Source of the DNA: JABSOG01 sp047617105
Lineage (GTDB): Bacteria; Pseudomonadota; Gammaproteobacteria; Enterobacterales; Alteromonadaceae
Length of the DNA: 14,399 nt
Direction: 5' to 3'
Assembly: GCA_047617105.1 (NCBI GenBank)
Contig: JBLGCB010000134.1
Location: forward strand, 1-14,399
Positions within the stretch are counted from its first letter, which is position 1. Each line of letters begins with the position of its first letter. Positions 6,676-14,000 of the stretch are shown here, piece by piece. The position numbers were made by a program, and so were the translations under genes. The notes below the pieces were generated by a model. The model saw nothing but the letters and a program-made list of their open reading frames with translations. It was not told the origin of the DNA and did not search any database.

Positions 6676-7992
6676 CTAATACAGATAACGCAGCCGGATC
6701 CAAATATTACTGTTATCTTGGTGTTGGCTAAAAAAGTGATATTGGTCATTACCGCCAAACAGATTGGCACCTGCCGACAAAACCCGGTGATCATCCTTAC
6801 GGTAACTCATTGATGGTCTGAGGTAGCTGTCGTGGTCGGTGGGCGAGTAAAAAGCAAACAACGAATACACCAGCTTTTGCCCCATGGCAGCATAACGCAA
6901 TCGCAGCGTCAGTAGCTGGCGGTACTCGCTTTGAATGGGGCGTTGAAAGTCGCTTTGAAGGCTAGCCAATGGAGCCTCATGATTTTTGTTTTTCTCGACA
7001 TAATATTGACCGCCAACGGTAAAGTTTTTTACCACTTCCCGCTCATAACCGAGCAATAGCCGCTGCTGAGAATTGGCGATAAATGGATTATGGCCTTGGC
7101 TATCTTCTGTACTGTTATAAGCCGCCACTTCGGCATTAAACAAGCCTGAAGCCCATGGCAAACGCACGCTGGCCCCCCAACTATTAAGCTCGGGAAAATA
7201 TCGCCGCCCCTCGTTTTCGCGTTCACCTTCAGGGGTATTCCAAAAACCATGGTAGCCATATAACGCATACTCAACCCCCTCAACCGAGGTCGCCAACCGC
7301 ATTGACCACTGGCTATTATCGGTTTGCTCGACCTTAAAATCATCACCCGGTGCGACCAACTGCTGTGCCTGGGGCGAATAAAATGAAAACCGCTCACCGG
7401 TAAGATAATAATCAGGCTTAAACTGAGGTGTCCATGCCAAATCCACGGTGAAATCGTTGAGGTAATAGGTTAGGCGAACACTGTCTGACGGGGCTTTGAG
7501 GTATTCATCATCACGGCCAGAAAAAAATGATTGCCAGTCTTTGGCAAACATATCGTTTAAAAACAGATAATCACCAGTCCCCCAGCTGAGCACCTGACGA
7601 CCGATTTTAATGTCAACATTATCCACCGGGCTGAAGGCGATATTCAGCGCACGTGTTTGCCATAAAGAACGCGATAACACCGCATCAAAAAGCCAATCGC
7701 CTTTGGCGCTAAACTCAAAATCGTCATGGCTGTAATCAACCGCTAACCGACCTCGTAACTCCTTAAGCGACGATGAAGATTCGACGATATTGGCTGGTAA
7801 AAAATGGCCAAAAGCCGCTTCAACAAAACCCGTGGTTTGCCAAGGCGAACTGACTGTTGGTATTTGCGTCCAGTCATCACCCCAATCATCGTCGGCCTTA
7901 GCCTTAGCGGTAAAGAGGGTGAAGAGGGTGAAGACCACCAATATACCATCCAACCAAGCCTTTTTAAACTTAGCCTGAGTAAACCGGGCCAT
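6676..7992 (-). CDS. Outer-membrane beta-barrel protein of the RND/LolA-like export operon
   Basis: Third gene of the operon. The ATG at 7992 shares its A with the preceding TAA (TAATG), which favours it over a GTG at 8004. Signal peptide with a hydrophobic core ending AKAKA-DDDW near residue 33. The mature part (about 405 residues) has alternating beta-strand patterns rich in Tyr, Trp and Phe throughout. It carries the segment GRQVLSWGTGDYLFLNDMF typical of DUF1302/porin-like barrels and ends in IWIRLRYLY, an aromatic C-terminal signal for barrel assembly. Such barrels are found beside MMPL-type RND pumps and LolA-like carriers, where they are thought to complete a path for hydrophobic compounds to or through the outer membrane. 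The substrate is unknown. The signal peptide contains a threefold 9-bp repeat. Confidence 0.8.
   Translation of the reverse strand: MARFTQAKFKKAWLDGILVVFTLFTLFTAKAKADDDWGDDWTQIPTVSSPWQTTGFVEAAFGHFLPANIVESSSSLKELRGRLAVDYSHDDFEFSAKGDWLFDAVLSRSLWQTRALNIAFSPVDNVDIKIGRQVLSWGTGDYLFLNDMFAKDWQSFFSGRDDEYLKAPSDSVRLTYYLNDFTVDLAWTPQFKPDYYLTGERFSFYSPQAQQLVAPGDDFKVEQTDNSQWSMRLATSVEGVEYALYGYHGFWNTPEGERENEGRRYFPELNSWGASVRLPWASGLFNAEVAAYNSTEDSQGHNPFIANSQQRLLLGYEREVVKNFTVGGQYYVEKNKNHEAPLASLQSDFQRPIQSEYRQLLTLRLRYAAMGQKLVYSLFAFYSPTDHDSYLRPSMSYRKDDHRVLSAGANLFGGNDQYHFFSQHQDNSNIWIRLRYLY
7910..7936. repeat. Three 9-bp units in the signal-peptide region of the barrel protein
   Basis: GTAAAGAGG, GTGAAGAGG, GTGAAGACC in tandem, read on the minus strand as repeated Phe-Thr-Leu. 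In frame, so copy changes would only alter the length of the hydrophobic core. Confidence 0.75.
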
Positions 7993-8810
7993 TACTTCAT
8001 CCACGCTTTGGGTGGGGTGCGCAAACTGCGCTGTGAAAAAATACTCTGGGGCAAACCACGATTATATTTGACCTTGCGAAACTGCATTTCGGTATAACTG
8101 TTGTCTGAAAACTGCACCATTTTGGCATGTAACACCGTGGTGATACCGTCTATTTGCCGAGTTTTCAAGGTAGTCAACTGACGGGTTTTTTCGCCTTTTT
8201 TATTGTAATAGGTCACTTGGTCCGGCAAAAAAGTGGTTTTATCAATCTTGCTGATATAGTGATCAAACACCACACTAAGCGGATTTTTAGGGGTTGCCTT
8301 TAAGGTATAAAATTGGCCATCGGTATTGAGCAAGGTAAAGTTATCTTCGTTGGGGTTGCGGCCAGAAACGTCCTCATAGAAAAAATGACTGCCGACAAAT
8401 GAAGTTCGTTTATCCCCTGCTGAAATTCGTTTTACCAAATCCAGCGCGGGTAAATATAACCAGCGATCATCATCACTGGCGACTTTTTTCGCTACTCTAA
8501 ACACCGTGCCTTTGACATCGCTAGGGCGGGAGAAAAACACCAGTATATCCTGATCGCCTTGGTCCTGGTCCTGGTCTTGCTCTTGGTATTGGCGGTCTTT
8601 GCGTAAAATCGTAAACTGACGTACTTGGGTATTACCCTGCGCATCAACAATTTTCAATCTGGCCTCGGCGGTGCCATCATCAGCGGCATAATAAGCGGCT
8701 AAATTGGCCCGTTTAACGATTTCGTTAACATCAGTGAGGGTTTTGCCGTTGGCAGCACAAGCCGCCACGCTTAACCCCCAACAAAGCCATAAAAACACCA
8801 CATGTTTCAT
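7992..8810 (-). CDS. LolA-like periplasmic protein (outer membrane lipoprotein-sorting family)
   Basis: Second gene of the export operon; its ATG overlaps the RND stop codon (ATGA). N-terminal signal sequence MKHVVFLWLCWGLSVAAC with a possible lipobox VAAC (Cys18), otherwise cleaved near Ala20. The body matches the LolA-like family that accompanies MMPL/RND pumps: FFSRPSDVKGTVF (93-105) and RWLYLPALDLVKRISAGDKR (116-135), followed by TSFVGSHFFYED. Members fold as an open beta-barrel that carries lipids or acylated proteins across the periplasm, so it probably receives substrate from the RND protein and passes it to the barrel protein. Residues 77-88 are a Gln-Asp repeat made by a 6-bp tandem repeat, an insertion not expected in the family core. 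Confidence 0.85.
   Translation of the reverse strand: MKHVVFLWLCWGLSVAACAANGKTLTDVNEIVKRANLAAYYAADDGTAEARLKIVDAQGNTQVRQFTILRKDRQYQEQDQDQDQGDQDILVFFSRPSDVKGTVFRVAKKVASDDDRWLYLPALDLVKRISAGDKRTSFVGSHFFYEDVSGRNPNEDNFTLLNTDGQFYTLKATPKNPLSVVFDHYISKIDKTTFLPDQVTYYNKKGEKTRQLTTLKTRQIDGITTVLHAKMVQFSDNSYTEMQFRKVKYNRGLPQSIFSQRSLRTPPKAWMK
8558..8584. repeat. Hexamer tandem repeat encoding a Gln-Asp tract
   Basis: Units of TCCTGG (with two variant copies), read on the minus strand as alternating CAG GAC. In frame; lengthens a charged loop of the LolA-like protein. Confidence 0.8.
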
Positions 8811-11407
8811 TTGAACCTCCTGCTTTTGTTGGTTAGCTTGGTTGGATTAGCTCGGAAAAATGTCAGTAAAGTCGGCAGCAATACTAGGGTCACCAGTGCT
8901 GAGGTCGCCATAATGGTCGCGAGAAAAAAGCCAACCGTCACATACGGCACTAACGGTGACAATAACAGCGGAGTAAAACCCACCGCAATCACAATCGCGT
9001 TACGACTGATCGCTCGACTGGGTTCTTGAAACATCGCAGTTAACGCCAATGACAAACTGCCGCTTTGTTGTTCTAATTCACGCACCCGCTGTAAAAAATG
9101 AATAGCAAAATCAATCGACAACCCTAACGTCAGCGCTGACAACACCGCTATCGGCATATCGTAAGCCTTGCCTGCCCAGCCTATCAGCCCATAAATCAGG
9201 CTGATGGTCATGGTCAACGGTAACATCGCCAAAATGCCGTATTTGACTGAACGAAACAATAACACCATCATTAAAAACACCACCACAAACGACGACATTA
9301 GGCTATTTACCATGCCGCTGACCATGGCATCTTGCCATACAGTATTGAGGTAAGATTTACCCGCCCATCGGGTGTTAATAGCAATGGGTGGCGGATTTTG
9401 CGCAATATAATGCTCGACCCAATTAACCACTTTAGTGGTATGCTGATTGTCACCACTAGTTAATTGTAACCACAATAAACTTTTGCTGCTGTCTTTGCTG
9501 ACAAAATGCCATAAGTCTTGAGGCCGATGTGAAGATTGATATTGCAACAAAGTTTGCGCCACCCCATTGTTGGTGTCTGCGATAACAAAATCCTTTGCTT
9601 CACCTGAATGCAATTCACGATTGACCGTGCGCACAATATCTACCAAACCATTGGCTTTGCCGACCAATCCAGTGGCGACCAATTGTTGTTGTAAATCGGC
9701 CATCCAGTTAAGCAAACTCGGTTGCATAAAAATTTGTTTGGCCATCAACTGGGCTCTAACGATATCATACAGTTCGCTTGAAAAAGTGTCATCGGAGGCC
9801 GCAAAACTCAAATCATCCAGCAATATCAGCAATGGCGGGGTAAAGAAATCTGTGCGCTGCTGTTGCTGGTGGTGCTGTTGCTGGTGGTGCTGTTGCTGAT
9901 AGCGATTGATGTATGACTCAAGTTCATCAGCGCTAAACCCAGCCGCTTTTGCCGCAGCAAAGCGAGTTAAAAAATGTTCAGTGGTTTTATTGTCCTGCTC
10001 ACTTTTACCTTCAAATACCAACCAGGCGTCATAGGTGCCGGCAAAATGTTGATTCAGCACTTTGTCGGCAATACGAATTTGATGGTCGGCCTTAAACCAG
10101 TTCACCGGATTATCATTGATTTCGATACGGGTAATGCCCTGCAAACTTAAACCAAACACCGCGATAAAAACCACTAAAATCAACCGCACCCTGGTTTTGC
10201 TATTAGCACTGACAAAAGCGCCAAGTTTTTTCAGCAAACCACTCAATAATCCATTTTGTGCCATCCGTTGAGTCGCCACTTGCAGTTTTACCCGTGTTTT
10301 GGCATTCAACCTGGCGATATAAGCCGGAATAAAAGTGATGGTCAGCACAAACGCCAGCAAAATGCCGCTGCCGATAAAAAAGCCAAATACTCTGACTGGC
10401 GGAATAGGCGTCAGCATCAGGGCATAAAAACCCACCGCCGACGTCACTGAGGTATATAACATGGGCGTGAACAAATGGCCCATCACCGATTTCACCACGA
10501 TTTTTGGATCATCATCCGCGTTAAACCTATCAGCAAATTCCGACAGAATATGCACCGAGTCCACCACTGCAATAGGCATCAGAAAAATCGCGATCATCGA
10601 TGACATGATATGTACGGTGAAGCCACTGCCGATAAGCGCGCCCATAATGATGATCACCGTCGCCATGGCAACAATCATGGGGGCAATAATCAACGCCAGA
10701 TTGCGAAAGAAAAACCATAACAGGATAAAAATGGCCAAACCCGCCAGCGGCGCGGCAATGCCCATTTGCACAAACATTTCATAGCCAAATTGGTCTTCGG
10801 CGATGGGTAAACCGGTAATGTGATAGTCTAGGCTCGGGTCAAGTTGTGCGGTTATCTGGCGGATTTGCTCGGCGATGGCATAACTTTGATCTTTTGATTG
10901 AATGGGCACATAAATGGCGATGGCTTGGCCATCACCAGATACCAGAGTATTGTCGAGCATCGGCAGTCGTTTTACCGCCTGTTCTAGCGCCAAACTGCCC
11001 TGCACGCTGTTAGGTGGCTGTTGCATCAACCAGTCAAAACGAATGCTGCCATCATCTTGTTGGCTAATATTGTCGACCACACTAAGCGACAACACATCGG
11101 CTTTAATCACCCCGTCGATATCTAGAATTTGCGCCGACAATGTTGCAATTGCTCCAAGCGACTGCGGGGTAAAAATACTGCCTCTGGCGACGGCACCAAC
11201 GACAATCATATCGTGCATGACAAAATCTTGCTTCACCTGATTGTGAAATAACCGCGCCGGATTGTCTGCGTTAAGCATATTTTCAGGGTCAGTATCGATT
11301 TGCAGCATCGGCAACATCGCCACACTAGCCAACACCATCAGCAACACAGCTGCATAGATGACTTTGGGTTTATCAACAACATAACGAAGGATCGCACGGT
11401 AATTCAT
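8807..11407 (-). CDS. RND/MMPL-family inner-membrane exporter
   Basis: First gene of the export operon. The 866-residue protein has two RND halves: TM1 (15-35), a large periplasmic loop, a five-helix bundle (about 218-363), then TM7 (407-425), a second loop and five more helices (697-850). Each half carries an Asp in the fourth helix expected for the proton relay: D283 in VVDSVH and D766 in SIDFAIH. The compact size and SSD/MMPL-like helices place it with lipid and hydrophobe exporters rather than with AcrB-type drug pumps of about 1030 residues. No adaptor gene is present; the LolA-like gene instead overlaps its end by 4 bp. A His/Gln tract (504-517) in the second periplasmic loop comes from a 15-bp repeat. 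Control is probably by the divergent ArsR-type gene. Confidence 0.92.
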   Translation of the reverse strand: MNYRAILRYVVDKPKVIYAAVLLMVLASVAMLPMLQIDTDPENMLNADNPARLFHNQVKQDFVMHDMIVVGAVARGSIFTPQSLGAIATLSAQILDIDGVIKADVLSLSVVDNISQQDDGSIRFDWLMQQPPNSVQGSLALEQAVKRLPMLDNTLVSGDGQAIAIYVPIQSKDQSYAIAEQIRQITAQLDPSLDYHITGLPIAEDQFGYEMFVQMGIAAPLAGLAIFILLWFFFRNLALIIAPMIVAMATVIIIMGALIGSGFTVHIMSSMIAIFLMPIAVVDSVHILSEFADRFNADDDPKIVVKSVMGHLFTPMLYTSVTSAVGFYALMLTPIPPVRVFGFFIGSGILLAFVLTITFIPAYIARLNAKTRVKLQVATQRMAQNGLLSGLLKKLGAFVSANSKTRVRLILVVFIAVFGLSLQGITRIEINDNPVNWFKADHQIRIADKVLNQHFAGTYDAWLVFEGKSEQDNKTTEHFLTRFAAAKAAGFSADELESYINRYQQQHHQQQHHQQQQRTDFFTPPLLILLDDLSFAASDDTFSSELYDIVRAQLMAKQIFMQPSLLNWMADLQQQLVATGLVGKANGLVDIVRTVNRELHSGEAKDFVIADTNNGVAQTLLQYQSSHRPQDLWHFVSKDSSKSLLWLQLTSGDNQHTTKVVNWVEHYIAQNPPPIAINTRWAGKSYLNTVWQDAMVSGMVNSLMSSFVVVFLMMVLLFRSVKYGILAMLPLTMTISLIYGLIGWAGKAYDMPIAVLSALTLGLSIDFAIHFLQRVRELEQQSGSLSLALTAMFQEPSRAISRNAIVIAVGFTPLLLSPLVPYVTVGFFLATIMATSALVTLVLLPTLLTFFRANPTKLTNKSRRFK
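9858..9898. repeat. 15-bp tandem repeat encoding a His/Gln tract in the RND exporter
   Basis: About 2.7 copies of TGCTGTTGCTGGTGG, read on the minus strand as QQQHH units. In frame; lies in the second periplasmic loop, so copy changes should be tolerated. His-rich loops could bind metal, but nothing else supports that here. Confidence 0.88.
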
Positions 11408-11417
11408 TGCTTTGCCT

Positions 11418-11439
11418 TATATTAGTAAAACGTAATATA
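11418..11439. promoter_or_regulatory. Operator candidate TATATTA-N8-TAATATA
   Basis: Perfect 7-bp arms in the divergent region. It lies just downstream of the predicted -10 of the export operon, across its likely start site, where bound repressor would block transcription. The type (short AT-rich palindrome) suits the adjacent ArsR-family regulator. Confidence 0.6.
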
Positions 11440-11444
11440 GTGGT

Positions 11445-11472
11445 ATAGTAGCATTATCTAATGTAGAATCAA
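11445..11472 (-). promoter_or_regulatory. Sigma-70 promoter of the export operon
   Basis: Minus strand: -35 TTGATT (11472-11467), 16-bp spacer, extended -10 TGC-TACTAT (11453-11445). The predicted start near 11437 gives a leader of about 30 bp to the RND ATG. It sits between two palindromes that share the TATATTA core. Confidence 0.5.
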
Positions 11473-11473
11473 C

Positions 11474-11486
11474 TAATATTATATTA
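11474..11486. promoter_or_regulatory. Second operator candidate TAATAT-T-ATATTA
   Basis: Perfect 6-bp arms with a one-base centre, immediately upstream of the export-operon -35 and 41 bp before the regulator ATG. It contains the same TATATTA word as the palindrome at 11418-11439, suggesting a two-site arrangement that could also control the regulator itself. Confidence 0.5.
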
Positions 11487-11526
11487 TTGGCATCCAGAGT
11501 TTAGGATTAAGTAAGGGATTAAGTAG

Positions 11527-11841
11527 ATGCAAACCAACACACTCGATATTGTACAAATGCAGGCTCAGGCCAGCAAAGCCGCTGACTTACTCAAAGCGAT
11601 GAGCAATGAACACCGACTGTTAATTTTATGTCATTTGGGCCAACAGGAAATGTCGGTCGGGCAATTAAATGCTTGTATTAACCTTAGCCAATCGAGTTTA
11701 TCTCAGCATTTGGCGAGGTTACGCAAAGACGGCTTGGTCAATACCCGGCGCGAATCACAGACCATTTATTACAGCATCGCTGATGAGGTGGTGATGAAGT
11801 TGATCACCTTGTTACATGAGGAGTATTGTCAGCGTGGTTAG
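11527..11841 (+). CDS. ArsR/SmtB-family regulator, HlyU-like, with candidate dithiol switch
   Basis: Small winged-helix DNA-binding protein, 104 residues. The pattern LLKAMSNEHRLLILCHL, then SVGQLNACINLSQSSLSQHLARLRKDGLVNTRRESQTIYYSI, follows Vibrio HlyU closely. The metal-binding ELCVCD motif of ArsR/SmtB is absent (EMSVGQL in its place). Cys35 and Cys101 sit 66 residues apart in the positions of the Cys pair of HlyU and the BigR/SqrR group, whose members sense reactive sulfur or oxidants by forming a di- or polysulfide link. A third Cys (50) is present. It is divergent from the RND operon across a 119-bp region with two palindromes. Its stop overlaps that of the Cys-rich gene on the other strand. 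DNA binding and family are firm; the signal is inferred. Confidence 0.9.
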   Translation: MQTNTLDIVQMQAQASKAADLLKAMSNEHRLLILCHLGQQEMSVGQLNACINLSQSSLSQHLARLRKDGLVNTRRESQTIYYSIADEVVMKLITLLHEEYCQRG

Positions 11842-12050
11842 CCATCACAGCAGTTATCACCTTGCTGAATTGGCGGGCACTTAACACTGCCATAAGAACA
11901 AAACACACAACAATCGCCCTTGAGCGGTTTAAGAAGCTGGTGGCAGCCCTTACATTCATAAAAATATTGGCAAGCATCTGTGGGCATTTGCTCTTGTTCT
12001 TGCCTGGCGCACAGTGGGCAAGTGAGGGTTGACGTCAATAGTATGGTCAT
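11838..12050 (-). CDS. Small Cys-rich protein of the GDCCVFCSYG family
   Basis: A 70-residue protein with 11 Cys: CPLC (11-14), MPTDAC, CKGC, then KGDCCVFCSYGSVKCPPIQ. The MPTDACQ...GDCCVFCSYG...CPP pattern is a conserved block I recall from small hypothetical proteins often found near metal-resistance genes. The paired CxxC motifs suggest a zinc-ribbon or metal-binding fold. No signal peptide is evident. It is tail-to-tail with the ArsR-type gene, the two stops overlapping (11838-11841). No function is assigned. Confidence 0.8.
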   Translation of the reverse strand: MTILLTSTLTCPLCARQEQEQMPTDACQYFYECKGCHQLLKPLKGDCCVFCSYGSVKCPPIQQGDNCCDG

Positions 12051-12097
12051 GGCATATCTCTGTCTATTAGAAAGGCCTGTCTTTGACTGCTAGGTCA

Positions 12098-12127
12098 CGC
12101 GTGGGCAAAAAAACGTGCTCACCCTAC
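12098..12127 (-). repeat. Degenerate GTAGGGTG-type hairpin element
   Basis: Minus strand starts GTAGGGTGAGCACG, then a T7 run and GCCCACG, forming an imperfect stem (GTGAGC/GCCCAC). It shares the GTAGGGTG head with the hairpin at 3406-3426, so both look like members of one dispersed family. Confidence 0.5.
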
Positions 12128-12138
12128 GGCATTTCATC

Positions 12139-12165
12139 GAAAATTTAGGGTTTTATTAAATTTTC
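12139..12165. promoter_or_regulatory. Inverted repeat GAAAATTTA-N9-TAAATTTTC
   Basis: Perfect 9-bp arms in the 213-bp gap between the divergent genes at 12050 (minus) and 12264 (plus). Its A/T-only inner arms make it a weak hairpin but a credible protein-binding site. The rest of this gap holds the degenerate hairpin at 12098-12127 and nothing else clear. Confidence 0.4.
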
Positions 12166-12263
12166 ATTCCTTATAGCAACCCAGACGCTAAAAAGTCCGT
12201 TGTATATTAATGCCCTTTAGCTTAGTCTACTAGGCCCAATTCGCACACAAAAAGGCAATCAAA

Positions 12264-12629
12264 TTGGCCATTGAACACAGTGATTTATTGACGGTATTAA
12301 CTGAATTAAACTGCCGCTCTAATTTCAAAATCCATAAAATAACCGAATATATGCTACCAGAGCTAAAAGAACCTTTTTATTTGCAGCATGAAGGTCGTTA
12401 TCCACAAATTATAATTCGCCCAGCCTTTGAAGTGTTCTTAGCAGAGTTTAGCGCCCTAAAAGGCGTGAATGCCAAAGAAGGTTATTATCACAACGCCCAA
12501 ATGACTCGCCTTCCTACCCGAAAACACAAGCTTCAAAGTGATGTACATTATGGTTTGGCCTTTTCTTTTGATGGTGCCAAAGCGGTAAAGGCTTTTATTA
12601 ATAAGCTGGTCACCATTGTAAAACCTTAA
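12264..12629 (+). CDS. Uncharacterised 121-residue protein
   Basis: I do not recognise this family with confidence. No ATG lies near the start of the open frame, and a TAG closes it at 12231, so a TTG start at 12264 after AAAAAGG is proposed. The next ATG, at residue 29, would remove a plausible N-terminal helix. The protein is soluble and mixed alpha/beta, with the blocks PELKEPFYLQHEGRYPQIIIRP, FEVFLAEFS and KEGYYHNAQMTRLPTR. The C-terminal part (SFDGAKAVKAFINKLVTIV) is helical. There is no signal peptide, membrane segment or Cys cluster. Codon use and frame integrity look like a real gene. It stands alone, 256 bp before the ATPase gene. Confidence 0.65.
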   Translation: MAIEHSDLLTVLTELNCRSNFKIHKITEYMLPELKEPFYLQHEGRYPQIIIRPAFEVFLAEFSALKGVNAKEGYYHNAQMTRLPTRKHKLQSDVHYGLAFSFDGAKAVKAFINKLVTIVKP

Positions 12630-12687
12630 AATCTCAAACCTTAGAACCAGATACAGTCCCACTTAATCGGCTTAAGCACCAGCTTAT

Positions 12688-12707
12688 AGCCCTTTGGGCT
12701 TGTATTT
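12688..12707 (+). terminator. Weak candidate terminator after the 121-residue gene
   Basis: Stem AGCCC-TTT-GGGCT (12688-12700) followed by TGTATTT, 58 bp after the stop. The stem is short and the T-run interrupted, so this is tentative. Confidence 0.35.
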
Positions 12708-12764
12708 CCTAAGCGACTTTCATTTTACATTTTGAGCAACATTTGTTTTATTGAAAAACCGAAT

Positions 12765-12774
12765 AACAATTGTT
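12765..12774. promoter_or_regulatory. Palindrome AACAATTGTT upstream of the AAA ATPase gene
   Basis: Perfect 10-bp palindrome in an AT-rich stretch about 70 bp before the predicted -10 of the ATPase gene. It could be an operator, but such AT-rich palindromes also arise by chance. Confidence 0.25.
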
Positions 12775-12841
12775 TTCGTTCCCTTTCTAATTTACCGTTA
12801 TTATTTCAACGTATTTTTTTTACGGCAAAGTTTTCACTTTG

Positions 12842-12850
12842 TGTTATAGT
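12842..12850 (+). promoter_or_regulatory. Extended -10 promoter of the AAA ATPase gene
   Basis: TGT-TATAGT is an extended -10 (TGN plus a near-consensus hexamer) 36 bp before the ATG. The matching -35 region (near 12822) is poor, as is common for extended -10 promoters. A ribosome site AGGA lies at 12877-12880. Confidence 0.45.
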
Positions 12851-12885
12851 CCCAAGTAAGCTAAATATAAATCCTCAGGACGACA

Positions 12886-13998
12886 ATGCTAACCAAATTT
12901 GAAGTGACCAATTTCAAAAACTTTGAAAAAACGTTTACCTTTGATTTTACCAATACCAAGCAATATGCCTTTAACGCCGAATGTGTTAACCAAGGCATTG
13001 TTAATAAAGCATTGATTTATGGGCCAAATGGTGTAGGTAAATCAAACCTTGGTTTTGCCTTGTTTGATCTGGTTGGCCATCTCACCAGCAACAACCTTCA
13101 TCCTGACAATTATAAGCATTATTTAAACGCCATCAGTCAAGACACATTGGCCGAGTTTACTTATGAATTTAAGTTTGACCAACACACCGTAGAATACCGA
13201 TATGGCAAATCAAGTAAAAGGGCTTTGATTTTCGAAAAACTCATTATAGATTCAAAAGAGTATATCTCTATAGACAGAAGAAACAGCCCTGTAGCTGATA
13301 TCAACTTTGATGGCACGCAAAGCCTGCAAAAGGACCTTGGTGATGCCCAAATATCCGTTATATCCTATATTAGAAATAACGCCGTATTAGCGACAAACGA
13401 TATAAACCGTTGTTTTTCTCAATTTATACAATTCGTCAACGGTATGTTGTTTTTTCGCTCTCTGCAAGACAACAGTTATATTGGATATAAGGAAGAATAC
13501 GATGATGCTCTGGCATACATTCTTGACAAAGGTAGCCTTGAAGGCTTTCAAAGTTTTTTGAACGAAGCTGGCATAAAGTGTCAATTAAGCACAATAGAGG
13601 ATGAAAACGGCGTCAAAATAAGGTTTGTTATTGGCAAAAAGCACTATCCTTTTTATGAAATCGCTTCAACAGGCACCAAGTCATTAACACTATTTTACGC
13701 TTGGTATCAAAGATTAAGGGATACATCAAATTACTCTTTTGTTTTTATCGATGAATTTGATGCCTTCTACCATCATTCATTATCGACCATGATCATCGAA
13801 AAATTAAGAGACGTTCAAGCTCAGTTGGTATTAACTACCCACAATACTTCTATTATGAGCAACGACCTATTACGGCCTGATTGTTACTTTTTAATGAACG
13901 AACAACAGATAAACTCGCTGGCCAATCGTACCAGAAAAGAACTCAGATTTGCCCATAACATCGAAAAGATGTACAAAGCAGGTACTTTCGGTGTCTAA
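12886..13998 (+). CDS. AAA family ATPase, RloA/AbiL-like (candidate phage-defence ATPase)
   Basis: SMC/ABC-type ATPase of the AAA_15/AAA_21 kind. Motifs in 370 residues: N-terminal FEVTNFKNFEK, Walker A GPNGVGKS (46-53), ABC-like signature STGTKSL (261-267), Walker B FVFIDEFDAF (285-294), and H-loop TTHNTS with H319. The C-terminal block RKELRFAHNIEKMYKAGTFG resembles the end of RloA/AbiLii ATPases, which act in abortive infection with an RloB/AbiL partner nuclease. Here no partner follows: the next gene converges 2 bp after the stop. No TOPRIM domain is present, so it is not a full OLD nuclease. The sequence is visibly AT-richer than the export operon, which suggests horizontal arrival. ATPase certain; defence role inferred. 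Confidence 0.87.
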   Translation: MLTKFEVTNFKNFEKTFTFDFTNTKQYAFNAECVNQGIVNKALIYGPNGVGKSNLGFALFDLVGHLTSNNLHPDNYKHYLNAISQDTLAEFTYEFKFDQHTVEYRYGKSSKRALIFEKLIIDSKEYISIDRRNSPVADINFDGTQSLQKDLGDAQISVISYIRNNAVLATNDINRCFSQFIQFVNGMLFFRSLQDNSYIGYKEEYDDALAYILDKGSLEGFQSFLNEAGIKCQLSTIEDENGVKIRFVIGKKHYPFYEIASTGTKSLTLFYAWYQRLRDTSNYSFVFIDEFDAFYHHSLSTMIIEKLRDVQAQLVLTTHNTSIMSNDLLRPDCYFLMNEQQINSLANRTRKELRFAHNIEKMYKAGTFGV

Positions 13999-14000
13999 TA

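Noticed and set aside
9567..9899. Plus-strand open frame ending in a Cys/Trp-rich tract
   Set aside because: The Cys/Trp tail is only the 15-bp repeat read on the wrong strand; the RND exporter covers the region.
11527..11841. Metal-sensing ArsR/SmtB repressor
   Set aside because: The ELCVCD metal-site motif is replaced by EMSVGQL; the Cys positions fit HlyU-like thiol sensors instead.
12886..13998. OLD-family nuclease
   Set aside because: ATPase motifs are present but no TOPRIM domain; the C-terminus is RloA-like instead.
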